Part shown: positions 27,301 to 35,207 of the stretch, piece after piece
Layout: the number at the start of each line of letters is the position of its first letter
How positions within the stretch are numbered: the stretch's first letter is position 1
NCBI RefSeq assembly: GCF_015680235.1
Contig: NZ_JADLJL010000024.1
Coordinates: 1 to 64,000 of the forward strand
From: Pseudomonas guariconensis
Lineage (GTDB): Bacteria > Pseudomonadota > Gammaproteobacteria > Pseudomonadales > Pseudomonadaceae
DNA: 64,000 nucleotides
Reading direction: 5' to 3'
Notes under the pieces: model-generated
The model's input: the letters and a program-made list of their open reading frames with translations, nothing else
The model's database searches: none
What the model was told of the DNA's origin: nothing
Program-made: the position numbers and the translations under genes

Positions 27301-27463
27301 TGGCCGAAGCGCCGGGGTAGGAGGCGGTGATGGAAATCTGCGGGGGCGCCACGTTGGGGTACTGGGCCACAGGCAAGGATGGAATCACCAGCAGGCCCGC
27401 CAATGAAATGAACAACGCCACGACCCAGGCGAAGTTCGGGCGATGGATGAAGAACCTGGACAT
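24338..27463 (-). CDS. mexD: MexD-type RND efflux permease
   Basis: A 1041-residue HAE1-type RND transporter with twelve membrane helices and two large periplasmic loops. The proton-relay aspartates are in GILVDDAIVVVENVERLM near residue 405. The protein reads as a close MexD homologue along its length (MSRFFIHRPNFAWVVALFIS at the start, GFSFSGQGDNAALAFPTFKD in the porter domain). Start 27463 is preceded by GAGGAAG. It is translationally linked to oprJ and follows mexC by 14 bp. The pump is normally silent and induced by envelope stress. Confidence 0.95.
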   Translation of the reverse strand: MSRFFIHRPNFAWVVALFISLAGLLVIPSLPVAQYPNVAPPQISITASYPGASAKVMVESVTSIIEQSLNGAKGLLYYESTNNSNGVAEVMVTFEPGTDPDMAQVDVQNRLKQAEARMPQAVLTQGLKVEQASSGFLLIYALTSTAGNRGDTTALADYAARNINNELLRVPGVGKLQFFASEAAMRVWVDPQKLVGYGLSIDDINTAIRGQNVQVPAGSFGSTPGASEQELTATLAVHGTLDTPEAFAGIVLRANPDGSSVRLGDVARMAIGSENYNLSARLNGHPAVAGAVQLAPGANAIQTATQVKERLAELSQFFPEGVEYSVPYDTSRFVDVAIEKVIHTLIEAMVLVFLVMFLFLQNVRYTLVPSIVVPVCLLGTLMIMKLLGFSVNMMTMFGMVLAIGILVDDAIVVVENVERLMAEEGLSPVEATIKAMGQVSGAIIGITLVLAAVFLPLAFMSGSVGVIYQQFSVSLAVSILFSGFLALTFTPALCATLLKPVPHGHHEKGGFFGAFNRGFARITERYSLLNSELVARAGRWMLAYVGILVVLGYSYLRLPEAFVPAEDLGYSVVDVQLPPGASRVRTDHTAETLEKFLMSREAVANSFIVSGFSFSGQGDNAALAFPTFKDWSQRDKTQSAEAETAAINAQFAANGDGTITAVMPPPIDGLGNSGGFALRLMDRGGLGREALLAARDQLLARANGNPVILYAMMEGLAEAPQLRVHIDREKARTLGVSFEAINSTLATAFGSAVINDFTNAGRQQRVVVQAEQGERMTPESVLRLYAPNVNGEQVPFSAFVTTQWEEGPVQLVRYNGYPSIRIAGDASPGHSTGQAMAEMERLVSELPPGIGYAWTGLSYQEKVSNGQAASLFALAILVVFLLLVALYESWAIPLTVMLIVPIGALGAVWAVTLTGMPNDVYFKVGLITIIGLAAKNAILIVEFAKELWEKGYSLCDAAIEAARLRLRPIVMTSMAFILGVVPLAIASGAGAASQRAIGTGVIGGMLSATLLGVMFVPICFVWVLTLLKRKPAPVQPVEVAK

Positions 27464-27477
27464 CTCACTTCCTCGCA

Positions 27478-28614
27478 TCACTGAACAGCAGCCGTTTGTT
27501 TCTGCACTGGCGCCACCGGCATACCGGGGGCCAACCCTGCCGGGCTGCCGACGATCACCTGATCACCCGGCTCCAGCCCCTCGGTAATCTGCCAGCGCGA
27601 GCCCTGCATCACGCCGGTTCGCACGACGCGTGCCTCAGCGAGGCCATTGGCGGCGACCAATACCCGCGCCTGGCCGTCACTGCCTCGCTGGACCGCACGC
27701 TGGGGGACCAGGATGGCGTGGTTGTCGGTGCCTTGAGGCGTGCGCACGCGCACATACATGCCCGGCAAGAGGGTGCCGTCCGCGTTATCGAAACGCCCAC
27801 GCAGGGTGACCTGGCCGGTACCGCGGTCCACACTCACATCGGTGAACATGAGCTCGCCCGAGCGCTGGAAATCGGTGCCTTCCACTTGCGCGGTCAGGCG
27901 CTGGCTGTCGGCCGAAAGTGCGCCGTCCTTCACCGCTTGTCGCAGGCGCAGCGCGTCAGCAGCAGACTGCGTGAAGTCGATGTAGATTGGGTCGAGTTGC
28001 TGGATACGCGCCATCAGCGTCGCATCCCCCTGCCCCACCAACGCGCCTTCGGTGGCCAGCGCACGGCCAATGCGTCCGGAGATCGGCGCAGTGACAGTGG
28101 CGTAACCCAGGTTAAGGCGTGCGGCCTGCACATCGGCCTGCGCGGAACGCACCGCCGCACGGGCACTGCGCAACTCGGCAGTGGCGCTGTCGAAGTCCTG
28201 CTGGCTGACCGCCTCGATCTTGACCAGCGGCTCATAGCGCTTCACACGTGCCTGGGCTTCCTGCTGCACGGCCTGGGCACGGGCGAGGTCGGCCTCGGCG
28301 CGGGCCAGGGCGGCCTTGAACGGCGCCGGGTCGATCTGGAACAGCACATCCCCCGCCTTGACGTCAGCCCCTTCCTCGAAGCGCTTGTGCAACACGATAC
28401 CCGGCACCCGCGCCCGCACCTCTGCGACGCGCATCGGCTCGACCCGGCCCGGCAACTCAGCGGCCAAGGTCACTTGCTCGGAGGCCAACGTCACGATTTC
28501 CACCGGGTAGCTCGCATTGGCTGCACCGTCCTGCTCTGCTGCGGGCTCGCACCCGGCCAAGGCAATCGCCACAGCGAGTACGCCCACTCTTATCGAACCT
28601 GTCTTGCCCATCAC
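27478..28614 (-). CDS. mexC: MexC-type periplasmic membrane-fusion protein
   Basis: A 378-residue periplasmic adaptor. A lipoprotein signal ends in VAIALAGC (Cys22 or 21 depending on which of two adjacent ATGs is used). The biotinyl-lipoyl half-motifs flank an alpha-helical hairpin rich in Ala, Arg and Gln (ARAEADLARAQAVQQEAQAR), followed by beta-barrel and membrane-proximal domains. It bridges MexD and OprJ. It is the first gene of the minus-strand operon, 61 bp from a divergent repressor gene with a palindrome in the gap. Confidence 0.93.
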   Translation of the reverse strand: MMGKTGSIRVGVLAVAIALAGCEPAAEQDGAANASYPVEIVTLASEQVTLAAELPGRVEPMRVAEVRARVPGIVLHKRFEEGADVKAGDVLFQIDPAPFKAALARAEADLARAQAVQQEAQARVKRYEPLVKIEAVSQQDFDSATAELRSARAAVRSAQADVQAARLNLGYATVTAPISGRIGRALATEGALVGQGDATLMARIQQLDPIYIDFTQSAADALRLRQAVKDGALSADSQRLTAQVEGTDFQRSGELMFTDVSVDRGTGQVTLRGRFDNADGTLLPGMYVRVRTPQGTDNHAILVPQRAVQRGSDGQARVLVAANGLAEARVVRTGVMQGSRWQITEGLEPGDQVIVGSPAGLAPGMPVAPVQKQTAAVQ

Positions 28615-28664
28615 TCACCCGAGCCTTGATTGAAAACGGGGCGAATGCTACTTTTCAAACCCAG

Positions 28665-28684
28665 ATGAGTCAATAATGTCTCAT
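28665..28684. promoter_or_regulatory. Palindromic operator between mexC and its divergent repressor
   Basis: ATGAGTCA-ATAA-TGTCTCAT is a 20-bp palindrome with one mismatch, in the 61-bp to 91-bp divergent gap. Placement over the mexC promoter region makes it the best candidate binding site for one or both NfxB-type repressors. Confidence 0.55.
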
Positions 28685-28705
28685 AAAAATCAAACAAGAC
28701 TCCTC

Positions 28706-29272
28706 ATGACCACTTCAGGCTTCCCACCTTCATCGCTTCCCGCCAAGCTGGTGAATGCTCTCTATGCCGCTGCCGCCTTGCGGCCCAGAGCGTCCATGGG
28801 TGAACTGGCGGCGTTGGCGGGCATCAGCCGGGCCACCTTGCACCGTTACTGCGGGACGAGAGACAACCTCGATAGCCAGCTCGAACAGCACGCCAAAGAC
28901 ACGCTGATGCACATCCTCGACAACAGCGATACGTTGGCCTCCACAGAGCCCCTGGCCGCGTTGCGTCAGTTGATCCACGCGCACCTGGCCCAAAGTGAAC
29001 TGATCGCATTCCTCGCCTCCCGTTACCCTGTGCACATGAGCGTGCAGCACGACCTGCGGTTCTATCTGGAACGGCTCGATGCATTGTTCTTCAGCGGCCA
29101 GCGACAGGGTGTATTTCGCGCGGATGTCACCGCGGCATTGCTGACCGAGATGTTCGTATCGCTGTTGCATGGCATGGTCGATGCCCGCCAACGAGGGCGC
29201 GCGCCAAGGGAGAGTGCAACGGTGCTGGAGAACGCGTTCTTGCAGGGCATTGCAGCGCGGGCGCCCTGTTGA
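28706..29272 (+). CDS. Second NfxB/EsrC-family repressor, divergent from mexC
   Basis: A 188-residue TetR-like repressor related to the gene at 22290: both share (A/S)(K/R)ATLHR(F/Y)CGTRDNL in the recognition helix and an ALFFSGQRQGVFRADV-type dimerisation region. Its divergent position ahead of mexC is where nfxB sits in P. aeruginosa. An alternative ATG at 28676 adds ten residues but falls inside the 28665-28684 palindrome; neither start has a strong ribosome-binding sequence, so the choice is uncertain. It converges on the PucR-type gene. Confidence 0.85.
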   Translation: MTTSGFPPSSLPAKLVNALYAAAALRPRASMGELAALAGISRATLHRYCGTRDNLDSQLEQHAKDTLMHILDNSDTLASTEPLAALRQLIHAHLAQSELIAFLASRYPVHMSVQHDLRFYLERLDALFFSGQRQGVFRADVTAALLTEMFVSLLHGMVDARQRGRAPRESATVLENAFLQGIAARAPC

Positions 29273-29333
29273 GCGCCCGCATGGGGGGCAACAGCCGTGA
29301 GGCCGCTATTGCGTCAAAGGTAGGGAATGAACG

Positions 29334-30587
29334 CTATTGCTCGTCGCCATCGAGCGGCGTACTCCAGATCACCAGCTCAAGGGCAGCGGCGATCTGGATG
29401 CGATGGTCGGCAAGCGGGACCGGCAGCAGGTCCTGGGCGCGCTCCAGTCGGCGCAGCAAGGTGTTGCGATGCGTACCCAGTACCTCGGCGGTCTGGGTGA
29501 TGTTGCAGCCATTGGCCAGGAAGGCGTGCAACGAATGCTGAAGTACCGTGGGCTCGGTCGCCAAGCGCCCCAGGGTGCTCAAGACGAACTGCCTGGCCGC
29601 GCGGGCATCTTGGGTCATCAGCGACACCATCCTCACCTGATCGATCGTGGCAACGGCAGGTGAACCCGCCAACCGGCCCATCAACCGCTGGGTGGTCAAG
29701 GCTTCCAGGTGCGAGCGCCGGAAGCCATTCATCCCCGCGCCCGCCGAACCGATTGCCGCGCGTATCTTGGGAAATTGTCGAGCGACACCTTGCAAAAGGT
29801 ACAGGTCCAGCGGCTTTGCCGCATTGCACCAGGCCCACAGGGTCGCAGGGCCGGCGAATACGATCAGAGGCGCTACCGTACCCGTGAGCTGCGCCAGGGC
29901 TCGCGCCATATCTTCCAGGGGGCGAATCTCGGCGTCCGGGGTTTCGCTCCAGACGAGGCAGGCGTGATGCCTCTGAGCCAGGCTGTAGCCCAGTCGCCTG
30001 CCAAATTGCTCGGCGTCCACATCCCTGCCGTCGAGCAGCCGGCTGACGAGGCTGCGTTTATCGATAGGGTCGTCATGGGCCTGGGCGCTCTTTTCTTCGA
30101 GGATGATCTGGGTCACCACACGCATGTTGCTGTCGATGAACGTAGAGATCGACCGCGACGAGACCTCCAGGAACTCCGCGAGCAGCGCGGGATCCTGCGT
30201 CAGGCTGAAGGCCATCTTCATCCACAGGTCCCAGGCTGCGTTCTGTGTCGACCTTGCGACATTCATCAGCAGCTCGGAGAGCCCCCTGCGGGCGAGCTCC
30301 CTGGCCGTGTCCACCATGTCAGCAGACACGTAGGGCTCCACCGGCTCCCCAGGGCGCTGCAGATTGGCATTGGCCCAGTGCAGCAACTCTGCCCGATTGG
30401 CGCGCCGGCACGCGGCGAGGATGACCGGATCCTCCAGCAACTTGGCATCTTCCGGTGTAGAAAACAGTGCCTGGTTCAGGCGCTCGATCCACTCGGGCGG
30501 CAGCGCCTGAGCGAGTTCGGCGCCTTTGCGCATGAGCTCGCGAACGGCTTCCGAGGGGCGTGGCCAGGGGAATGGCGTGCTGGTCAT
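29334..30587 (-). CDS. PucR/CdaR-type transcriptional regulator
   Basis: A 417-residue regulator. A large N-terminal helical domain of unknown ligand specificity is followed by a GGDEF-like middle and a C-terminal PucR-type helix-turn-helix (FLANGCNITQTAEVLGTHRNTLLRRLERAQ, about residues 365-395). Start 30587 (MTSTPFPW) avoids an unlikely 20-residue extension. It is divergent from the first PhyH-type dioxygenase with 239 bp between, the usual position for a pathway-specific activator. It may govern all or part of the 30.8-53.6 kb block. Confidence 0.85.
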   Translation of the reverse strand: MTSTPFPWPRPSEAVRELMRKGAELAQALPPEWIERLNQALFSTPEDAKLLEDPVILAACRRANRAELLHWANANLQRPGEPVEPYVSADMVDTARELARRGLSELLMNVARSTQNAAWDLWMKMAFSLTQDPALLAEFLEVSSRSISTFIDSNMRVVTQIILEEKSAQAHDDPIDKRSLVSRLLDGRDVDAEQFGRRLGYSLAQRHHACLVWSETPDAEIRPLEDMARALAQLTGTVAPLIVFAGPATLWAWCNAAKPLDLYLLQGVARQFPKIRAAIGSAGAGMNGFRRSHLEALTTQRLMGRLAGSPAVATIDQVRMVSLMTQDARAARQFVLSTLGRLATEPTVLQHSLHAFLANGCNITQTAEVLGTHRNTLLRRLERAQDLLPVPLADHRIQIAAALELVIWSTPLDGDEQ

Positions 30588-30826
30588 GATCAGTGCAAAT
30601 CGCTCAAAAATCGTCTGGTAAATGGTGCAGTACGTACCTTGGCTCAAGGCCAGTGGAAACCTAGCATGAACTCACTGCCTGAACAAAAAATACAAGGAGG
30701 CACCGTGACGCTTCATGTCCCTTTTTTGGGTTTAGCGCAGTGGCAAGCGGGTTTGTTTCCTGATGCCAGCAGTTGGGGGGATCAACCCGCCTGCGCCAAC
30801 CGTTCTTTCAATCTGGAGTGTTCTCA

Positions 30827-31696
30827 ATGTCAGCCTCTCGCGACTCCATGCCAAGCCTGCCCGTGGTAACCCGCTCGACTTCAGCGCAAGAGATTGCGCT
30901 GCTGAGCGACCAAGCAGGAGCGGTCATCATTCGCAACTTCATGACCCCCGAACAAGTCGTGCGGATCAACAACGAACTCGACGCTCCCTTGGCCGCGCTC
31001 GATGCCGGCTCCAAGCATGAGCACGCGCTGATCGCCGAGTTCCACGGCCATCAGACCAAACGGCTCACCAACCTCGTCACCCACAGCAAGACCTTTCGTG
31101 AGGAAATCCTCGATGACGACCTCTTTCACGAACTGGGAAACGTGCTTTTCGCTCCGGAGTGCGGTGACTGGTGGCTGACCACGGCCCAGTTGATCGAGAT
31201 CGGCCCGGGCAACAAAGCGCAAATGCTGCACCGCGACATGGCGCAGTACCAACCGTTCGTGGCCATGAACAAACATGCGCCACGCGCCATCACCAACCTG
31301 ATGCTGGCGCTGACCGATTTCACCGAGGAAAACGGCGCCACGCGCTTGATTCCGGGGAGCCAGGACTGGGATGACTTCAACGACGTCGGAACCCCAGAGA
31401 TGACGATCCCCGCCCTGCTGAAAGCTGGTGATGCCGTGCTGTTCGGCGGTAAGGTCGTTCACGGTGGCGGGGCCAACGTGACCGCTGACTATTACCGTCG
31501 CGGACTGACCATCCCGATGCAGGCTTCGATCATCACGCCTGAAGAAGCCTACCCGTTGATCGTGCCGCTCGAGCTGGTGCGCACGCTTTCTCCACGCGTT
31601 CAGAAGATCCTCGGTTTCCGCTCCCAATACCCCAATGGCAGCCCAGGCCTTTGGCAGCATAACTACGCAGACCTGACGGATTACCTTCAGCTCTAG
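30827..31696 (+). CDS. PhyH family Fe(II)/2-oxoglutarate dioxygenase 1
   Basis: A 289-residue phytanoyl-CoA dioxygenase-family protein. The iron-binding triad is complete: His135-X-Asp137 (MLHRDMA) and His212 (VVHGGGAN), with Arg225 placed to bind 2-oxoglutarate. Such enzymes hydroxylate aliphatic carbons of fatty acyl-CoA, amines, alkaloids or amino acids. It shares FTEENGATRLIPGS with the second PhyH protein at 40816-41733, so the two are paralogues. It stands alone, divergent from the PucR regulator. A TGGAG ribosome-binding sequence supports 30827. No substrate is evident. Confidence 0.88.
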   Translation: MSASRDSMPSLPVVTRSTSAQEIALLSDQAGAVIIRNFMTPEQVVRINNELDAPLAALDAGSKHEHALIAEFHGHQTKRLTNLVTHSKTFREEILDDDLFHELGNVLFAPECGDWWLTTAQLIEIGPGNKAQMLHRDMAQYQPFVAMNKHAPRAITNLMLALTDFTEENGATRLIPGSQDWDDFNDVGTPEMTIPALLKAGDAVLFGGKVVHGGGANVTADYYRRGLTIPMQASIITPEEAYPLIVPLELVRTLSPRVQKILGFRSQYPNGSPGLWQHNYADLTDYLQL

Positions 31697-31761
31697 CATC
31701 CAGCGTTGACTTGCCTGGCCCTGAAGGTGCCACGACCATCCAAACGCCCAGGCAAGGAAAC

Positions 31762-31794
31762 AGGCCAGGCATCGGTTTGCGATGCCTGGCCTTT
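31762..31794. terminator. Bidirectional hairpin between convergent genes
   Basis: Stem AGGCCAGGCATCG/CGATGCCTGGCCT (31762-31774, 31780-31792) with a 5-base loop, between the PhyH gene and the convergent YCF48-like gene. The flanking T tracts are short on both sides. Confidence 0.7.
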
Positions 31795-31807
31795 GAGCGC
31801 CAGCCCT

Positions 31808-32770
31808 TCACTCCCGATAGGGCATTACCCCACGACGTGAAAACAGAACCGGTGTGCCATCGGCATTGAACAGCGCCGCCGTCAGCGATAGGCCATCAGC
31901 CGACTGGGTTTCCTCGAAACTGTGTCCACCATCACTGCTCTGCACCATCAGCCCGTCCAACCCGACCGCCAGCACACGAGAGCCCGCTACCGCTACGCAA
32001 GTGACAGAGCCCTTGCTTTGCGTGGGCACTCGGCGAAAGCCCTTGCCGTCCGCTGAACCCTGCAACAAGGTACCGCGCTGGCCACCCAGTAGCAGACGCC
32101 CATCGGCCAGTACCGCGCCTGACCACAGGGTGCCTTCGTAGCCGGTATCCAGGTAACGCCAATTCTTCCCCTGGTCTTCGGAATGCAGCACCTGCCCATG
32201 CTCGGCCGTGGCGTAAAGCGTGCCGCGGCTGTCGGCAAACAGCCCCATCAGGTTGAGGTCGGCCCGCTTGGCCCCGGGCGGCGCTTGCACCGCCTGCTCA
32301 GCCCACGTCAGCCCCCCATCCTCGGTCGTCAGCACCAACGACCAGAGCCCTACCGCCACGCCCTGCCGGGCATTGAAGAAGTGCACGGCGAACAGCGGTC
32401 GGTCTTCTTCGGTGGCCAGGCGCTGGACCTGCCAGGACTCCCCACCATCGGTGGTGGCCAGGATCGCGCCCCAGTGGCCCACCGCCCACCCGCGCTTGGC
32501 ATCCACGAACGACACCCCCGTCAATGGCGTGGACAGCGGTACCGACCTCGCCTGGCGCCACTGCTTGCCCTGGTCGTCGGACAACAACACGACACCGTGG
32601 TCGCCCACGGCAACCACGCGCTCCCCGGCCCAGCTGGCGGCCAGCATGGTGGCCTGCGTGGCATTGCTCGCCTGTACGGCCGGCACGGCCTGCAACGGCG
32701 CGGCCTGAAGAGACATCAGCGGCAATGCTGCTGCGAGCAAGGCCGCGGTGAATGAAACCCTGAATTTCAT
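31808..32770 (-). CDS. YCF48/BNR-repeat beta-propeller, secreted
   Basis: A 320-residue exported protein. The signal peptide ends at about residue 23 (MSLQAA). The mature protein has repeated Asp-box/BNR motifs (SDDQGKQW, TTDGGESW, TTEDGGLTW, SEDQGKNW, SSDGGHSF), which predict a seven-bladed propeller of the photosystem-II-stability-factor type. Such proteins recur next to DUF1302, DUF1329 and RND genes in Pseudomonas. It is the last gene of that four-gene unit, 10 bp after the RND protein, and is likely periplasmic or outer-membrane associated. Its role is unknown; scaffolding is a guess. Confidence 0.85.
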   Translation of the reverse strand: MKFRVSFTAALLAAALPLMSLQAAPLQAVPAVQASNATQATMLAASWAGERVVAVGDHGVVLLSDDQGKQWRQARSVPLSTPLTGVSFVDAKRGWAVGHWGAILATTDGGESWQVQRLATEEDRPLFAVHFFNARQGVAVGLWSLVLTTEDGGLTWAEQAVQAPPGAKRADLNLMGLFADSRGTLYATAEHGQVLHSEDQGKNWRYLDTGYEGTLWSGAVLADGRLLLGGQRGTLLQGSADGKGFRRVPTQSKGSVTCVAVAGSRVLAVGLDGLMVQSSDGGHSFEETQSADGLSLTAALFNADGTPVLFSRRGVMPYRE

Positions 32771-32780
32771 GCTTCTCTCC

Positions 32781-35207
32781 TCAGTGCACCAGCGCGCCGA
32801 TCATGCGCACGGGACGCTTACGCGGGAACACCCGCTCCAGCCAGACGGCAAAGGCCGGCAGCACGGTCATGGCCATGACCATGTTGACGATGAACATGAA
32901 GGCCAGCAGCTTGCCCATGTCAGCCTGGAACTTGAGCTCCGAGAACGCCCAGGTGGCCACGCCCACGGCCAGGGTGATGGCGGTGAAAATAGTGGCGACA
33001 CCCACCTCGAGCAGCGCGCACTCGACCGCCTTGGTAATCGACTGGCCATGGGCCAGATGCAGTTGCAGGCGATTGTAGATATAGAAGGCATAATCAACGC
33101 CAATGCCCACCGCCAGCACCATCACCGGCAAGGTGGCGATGGTCAGGCCGATCTGCAGCTCCTTCATGAACCAGTAGCCAATGAAAGTGCCGATGGTCAG
33201 CGGCAGGCAACACACCAGGACCGCTCGCAGGTCCCGGTACACCACGAACACCAGCAATGCGATGGCGGCATAGACATACAGCAGCATGGGGGTTTCGCTT
33301 TTTTCCACCTCTTCGTTGATGGCGGCCAGGACGCCGGCGTTACCGGACGCGAGGCGAACCGAAATGCCGGGCATCGGGTACTCGCTGCGAAACGCCTTGG
33401 CGGCGTCCACCACTCGGTTGATGGTGGTGGCCTTGTGGTCTGCCAGGTACAGGTGCACAGCCGACATGCTGCAGTCGGTGCGCATCAGCCCGGGCGTACG
33501 CGCCACCTCGGTGGCCAACGCGGCGTAGTTCATCGGGTCGATGGGCACCGCCGCCATCTTCGGGTTGCCTTCGTTGTAGCCCTCGTTGAACTGGCGCATG
33601 TTGGTGGAGAAGGACGCGACCGACAGGACACCGGGCACTCCCTGCATGGCCCACACGAAGCGATCCTGGTACTGGCCCAGGGCGACATCCTCGCAGGCCA
33701 CCTGGCTGCCTTCGCTGGAAGCGGCCTTGTTGACTTCGAACACCACGCTGAGCCAGTCCAGACCTATGTCGTAGTTGCTGGCGATGGAGACCGCATCGCG
33801 ATTGAAGCGCGAATTCTCGCGCAATTCCGGCGCGCCCGCCTGCAGCGTGCCAACGACACGGTCATGGCTTTGCCAGATCGCCACCAGGAACACCACCAAG
33901 GCCGCGCCAAGCACCCACTGCGCCTTGCGCGGTTCGGCGAGCCGGGCCAGGCCACGCAGCCAGCGGGTGCGCCGCTGCCGGGAAATTTCCTGGGCGGCCG
34001 CATACTTGTCATCGACACGTAGCAAGGACGCCATCAACGGCAACATCACCAGGTTGGTGATGATCTTGTAGGCCACGCCAAGCGAGGCCGTGATCGCCAG
34101 CTCTCGAACCATCGGGATCGGGATCAACAACAGCGTCACGAAGGAAACCAGCGCGGTCACCAGCGCCAGCGTCCCTGGAATCAGCAACCCCGTGAAGCTC
34201 GAGCGCGCCGCCGCTTCGGCGCGCTTGCCGATGGCGATCTCGCGCACGATGAAGTTGATCTGCTGCACGCCATGGGACACCCCGATGGCGAATACCAGGA
34301 AGGGCACCAGCACTGCCAACGGGTCGAGCCCGTACCCCAACAGGCGCAGGCTGCCGAACTGCCACACCAGCGAAGCCAGCGAACAGACCAGCGCCAGCAG
34401 CGTGAAGCGCAGTGAGTGGCAATACCAGTACACCGCCCCCGCCGTCAGCAGCAACGCCAGCAAACAGAACTCCAGCACCGCTGAAGCTCCGTCAGCGATA
34501 TCGCCGATCTGTTTGGCGAAACCGATGATCTGGATTTCGAAATCGCCATCCTCGAACTGCTGGCGGATCTCTTTTTCCAGCCTGTGGTTGAACGCCACGT
34601 AGTCCAGGTGGGCGCCATGGGTGTCGTACTCGTTGAGTTCCACCGTGATCATCGCGCTGCGCTGATCACGGGAAACCAGCGTGCCGATGAAACCACCCTG
34701 GGCAGTGGAGCTGGCGATCGTCGCGATGACCTGGTCATCCAGGTGCTCGGGAGAAACCGTTCCCGGTACCAGTGGATCCGCGCGAAAACCCTCTTCGGTG
34801 ATTTCGTTGACGAAGGCATTGGGCGTCCACAACGAACGCACGCTGCTGCGCGAAACACCAGGGAGGAAGGTCACTGCCTGGGTGACGTCATACAGCCGTT
34901 TCAGGCCTGCGGCACTCCAGATATCGCCCTGTCGGGCCTTGACCACGAGAGTCAGCCGGTTCGCCCCCAGCAGGTCATTGCGGTAGGCCTCGAATGTCTC
35001 GATGTATTCATGGCCTACCGGCAATTGCTTTTCGAAGCCAGCATCCATGCGCAGTTGCACGGCGAACCAGCCCATGATCAGCGTGAACACCGCCAGGCTC
35101 GCCAGCACCAGACGACGATGCCCGAACAACACACCCTCGACACGTGACAACAGGCCACGTGCCGGGGCTTCAGATAGCTTTACAGAACCGTTCACAGCAG
35201 GCCTCAC
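32781..35207 (-). CDS. MMPL-type RND superfamily transporter
   Basis: An 808-residue inner-membrane protein with twelve predicted helices in two halves and two large periplasmic loops. It is the hydrophobe/lipid type of RND protein (HpnN/MmpL-like), much shorter than the drug pumps. The conserved membrane-embedded motifs include AIGVSHGVQQINF and AVGIGVDYAFYIYNRL. The start is GTG at 35207, overlapping the DUF1302 stop by 4 bases (GTGA), so the two are translationally coupled. It likely moves a hydrophobic compound across the envelope together with DUF1302 and DUF1329; direction and cargo are unknown. Confidence 0.88.
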   Translation of the reverse strand: MRPAVNGSVKLSEAPARGLLSRVEGVLFGHRRLVLASLAVFTLIMGWFAVQLRMDAGFEKQLPVGHEYIETFEAYRNDLLGANRLTLVVKARQGDIWSAAGLKRLYDVTQAVTFLPGVSRSSVRSLWTPNAFVNEITEEGFRADPLVPGTVSPEHLDDQVIATIASSTAQGGFIGTLVSRDQRSAMITVELNEYDTHGAHLDYVAFNHRLEKEIRQQFEDGDFEIQIIGFAKQIGDIADGASAVLEFCLLALLLTAGAVYWYCHSLRFTLLALVCSLASLVWQFGSLRLLGYGLDPLAVLVPFLVFAIGVSHGVQQINFIVREIAIGKRAEAAARSSFTGLLIPGTLALVTALVSFVTLLLIPIPMVRELAITASLGVAYKIITNLVMLPLMASLLRVDDKYAAAQEISRQRRTRWLRGLARLAEPRKAQWVLGAALVVFLVAIWQSHDRVVGTLQAGAPELRENSRFNRDAVSIASNYDIGLDWLSVVFEVNKAASSEGSQVACEDVALGQYQDRFVWAMQGVPGVLSVASFSTNMRQFNEGYNEGNPKMAAVPIDPMNYAALATEVARTPGLMRTDCSMSAVHLYLADHKATTINRVVDAAKAFRSEYPMPGISVRLASGNAGVLAAINEEVEKSETPMLLYVYAAIALLVFVVYRDLRAVLVCCLPLTIGTFIGYWFMKELQIGLTIATLPVMVLAVGIGVDYAFYIYNRLQLHLAHGQSITKAVECALLEVGVATIFTAITLAVGVATWAFSELKFQADMGKLLAFMFIVNMVMAMTVLPAFAVWLERVFPRKRPVRMIGALVH

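Noticed and set aside
30629..30640. AGTACGTACC before the PucR gene as a LexA2 site
   Set aside because: The two GTAC half-sites are directly adjacent instead of separated by four bases as in AGTAC-N4-GTACT.
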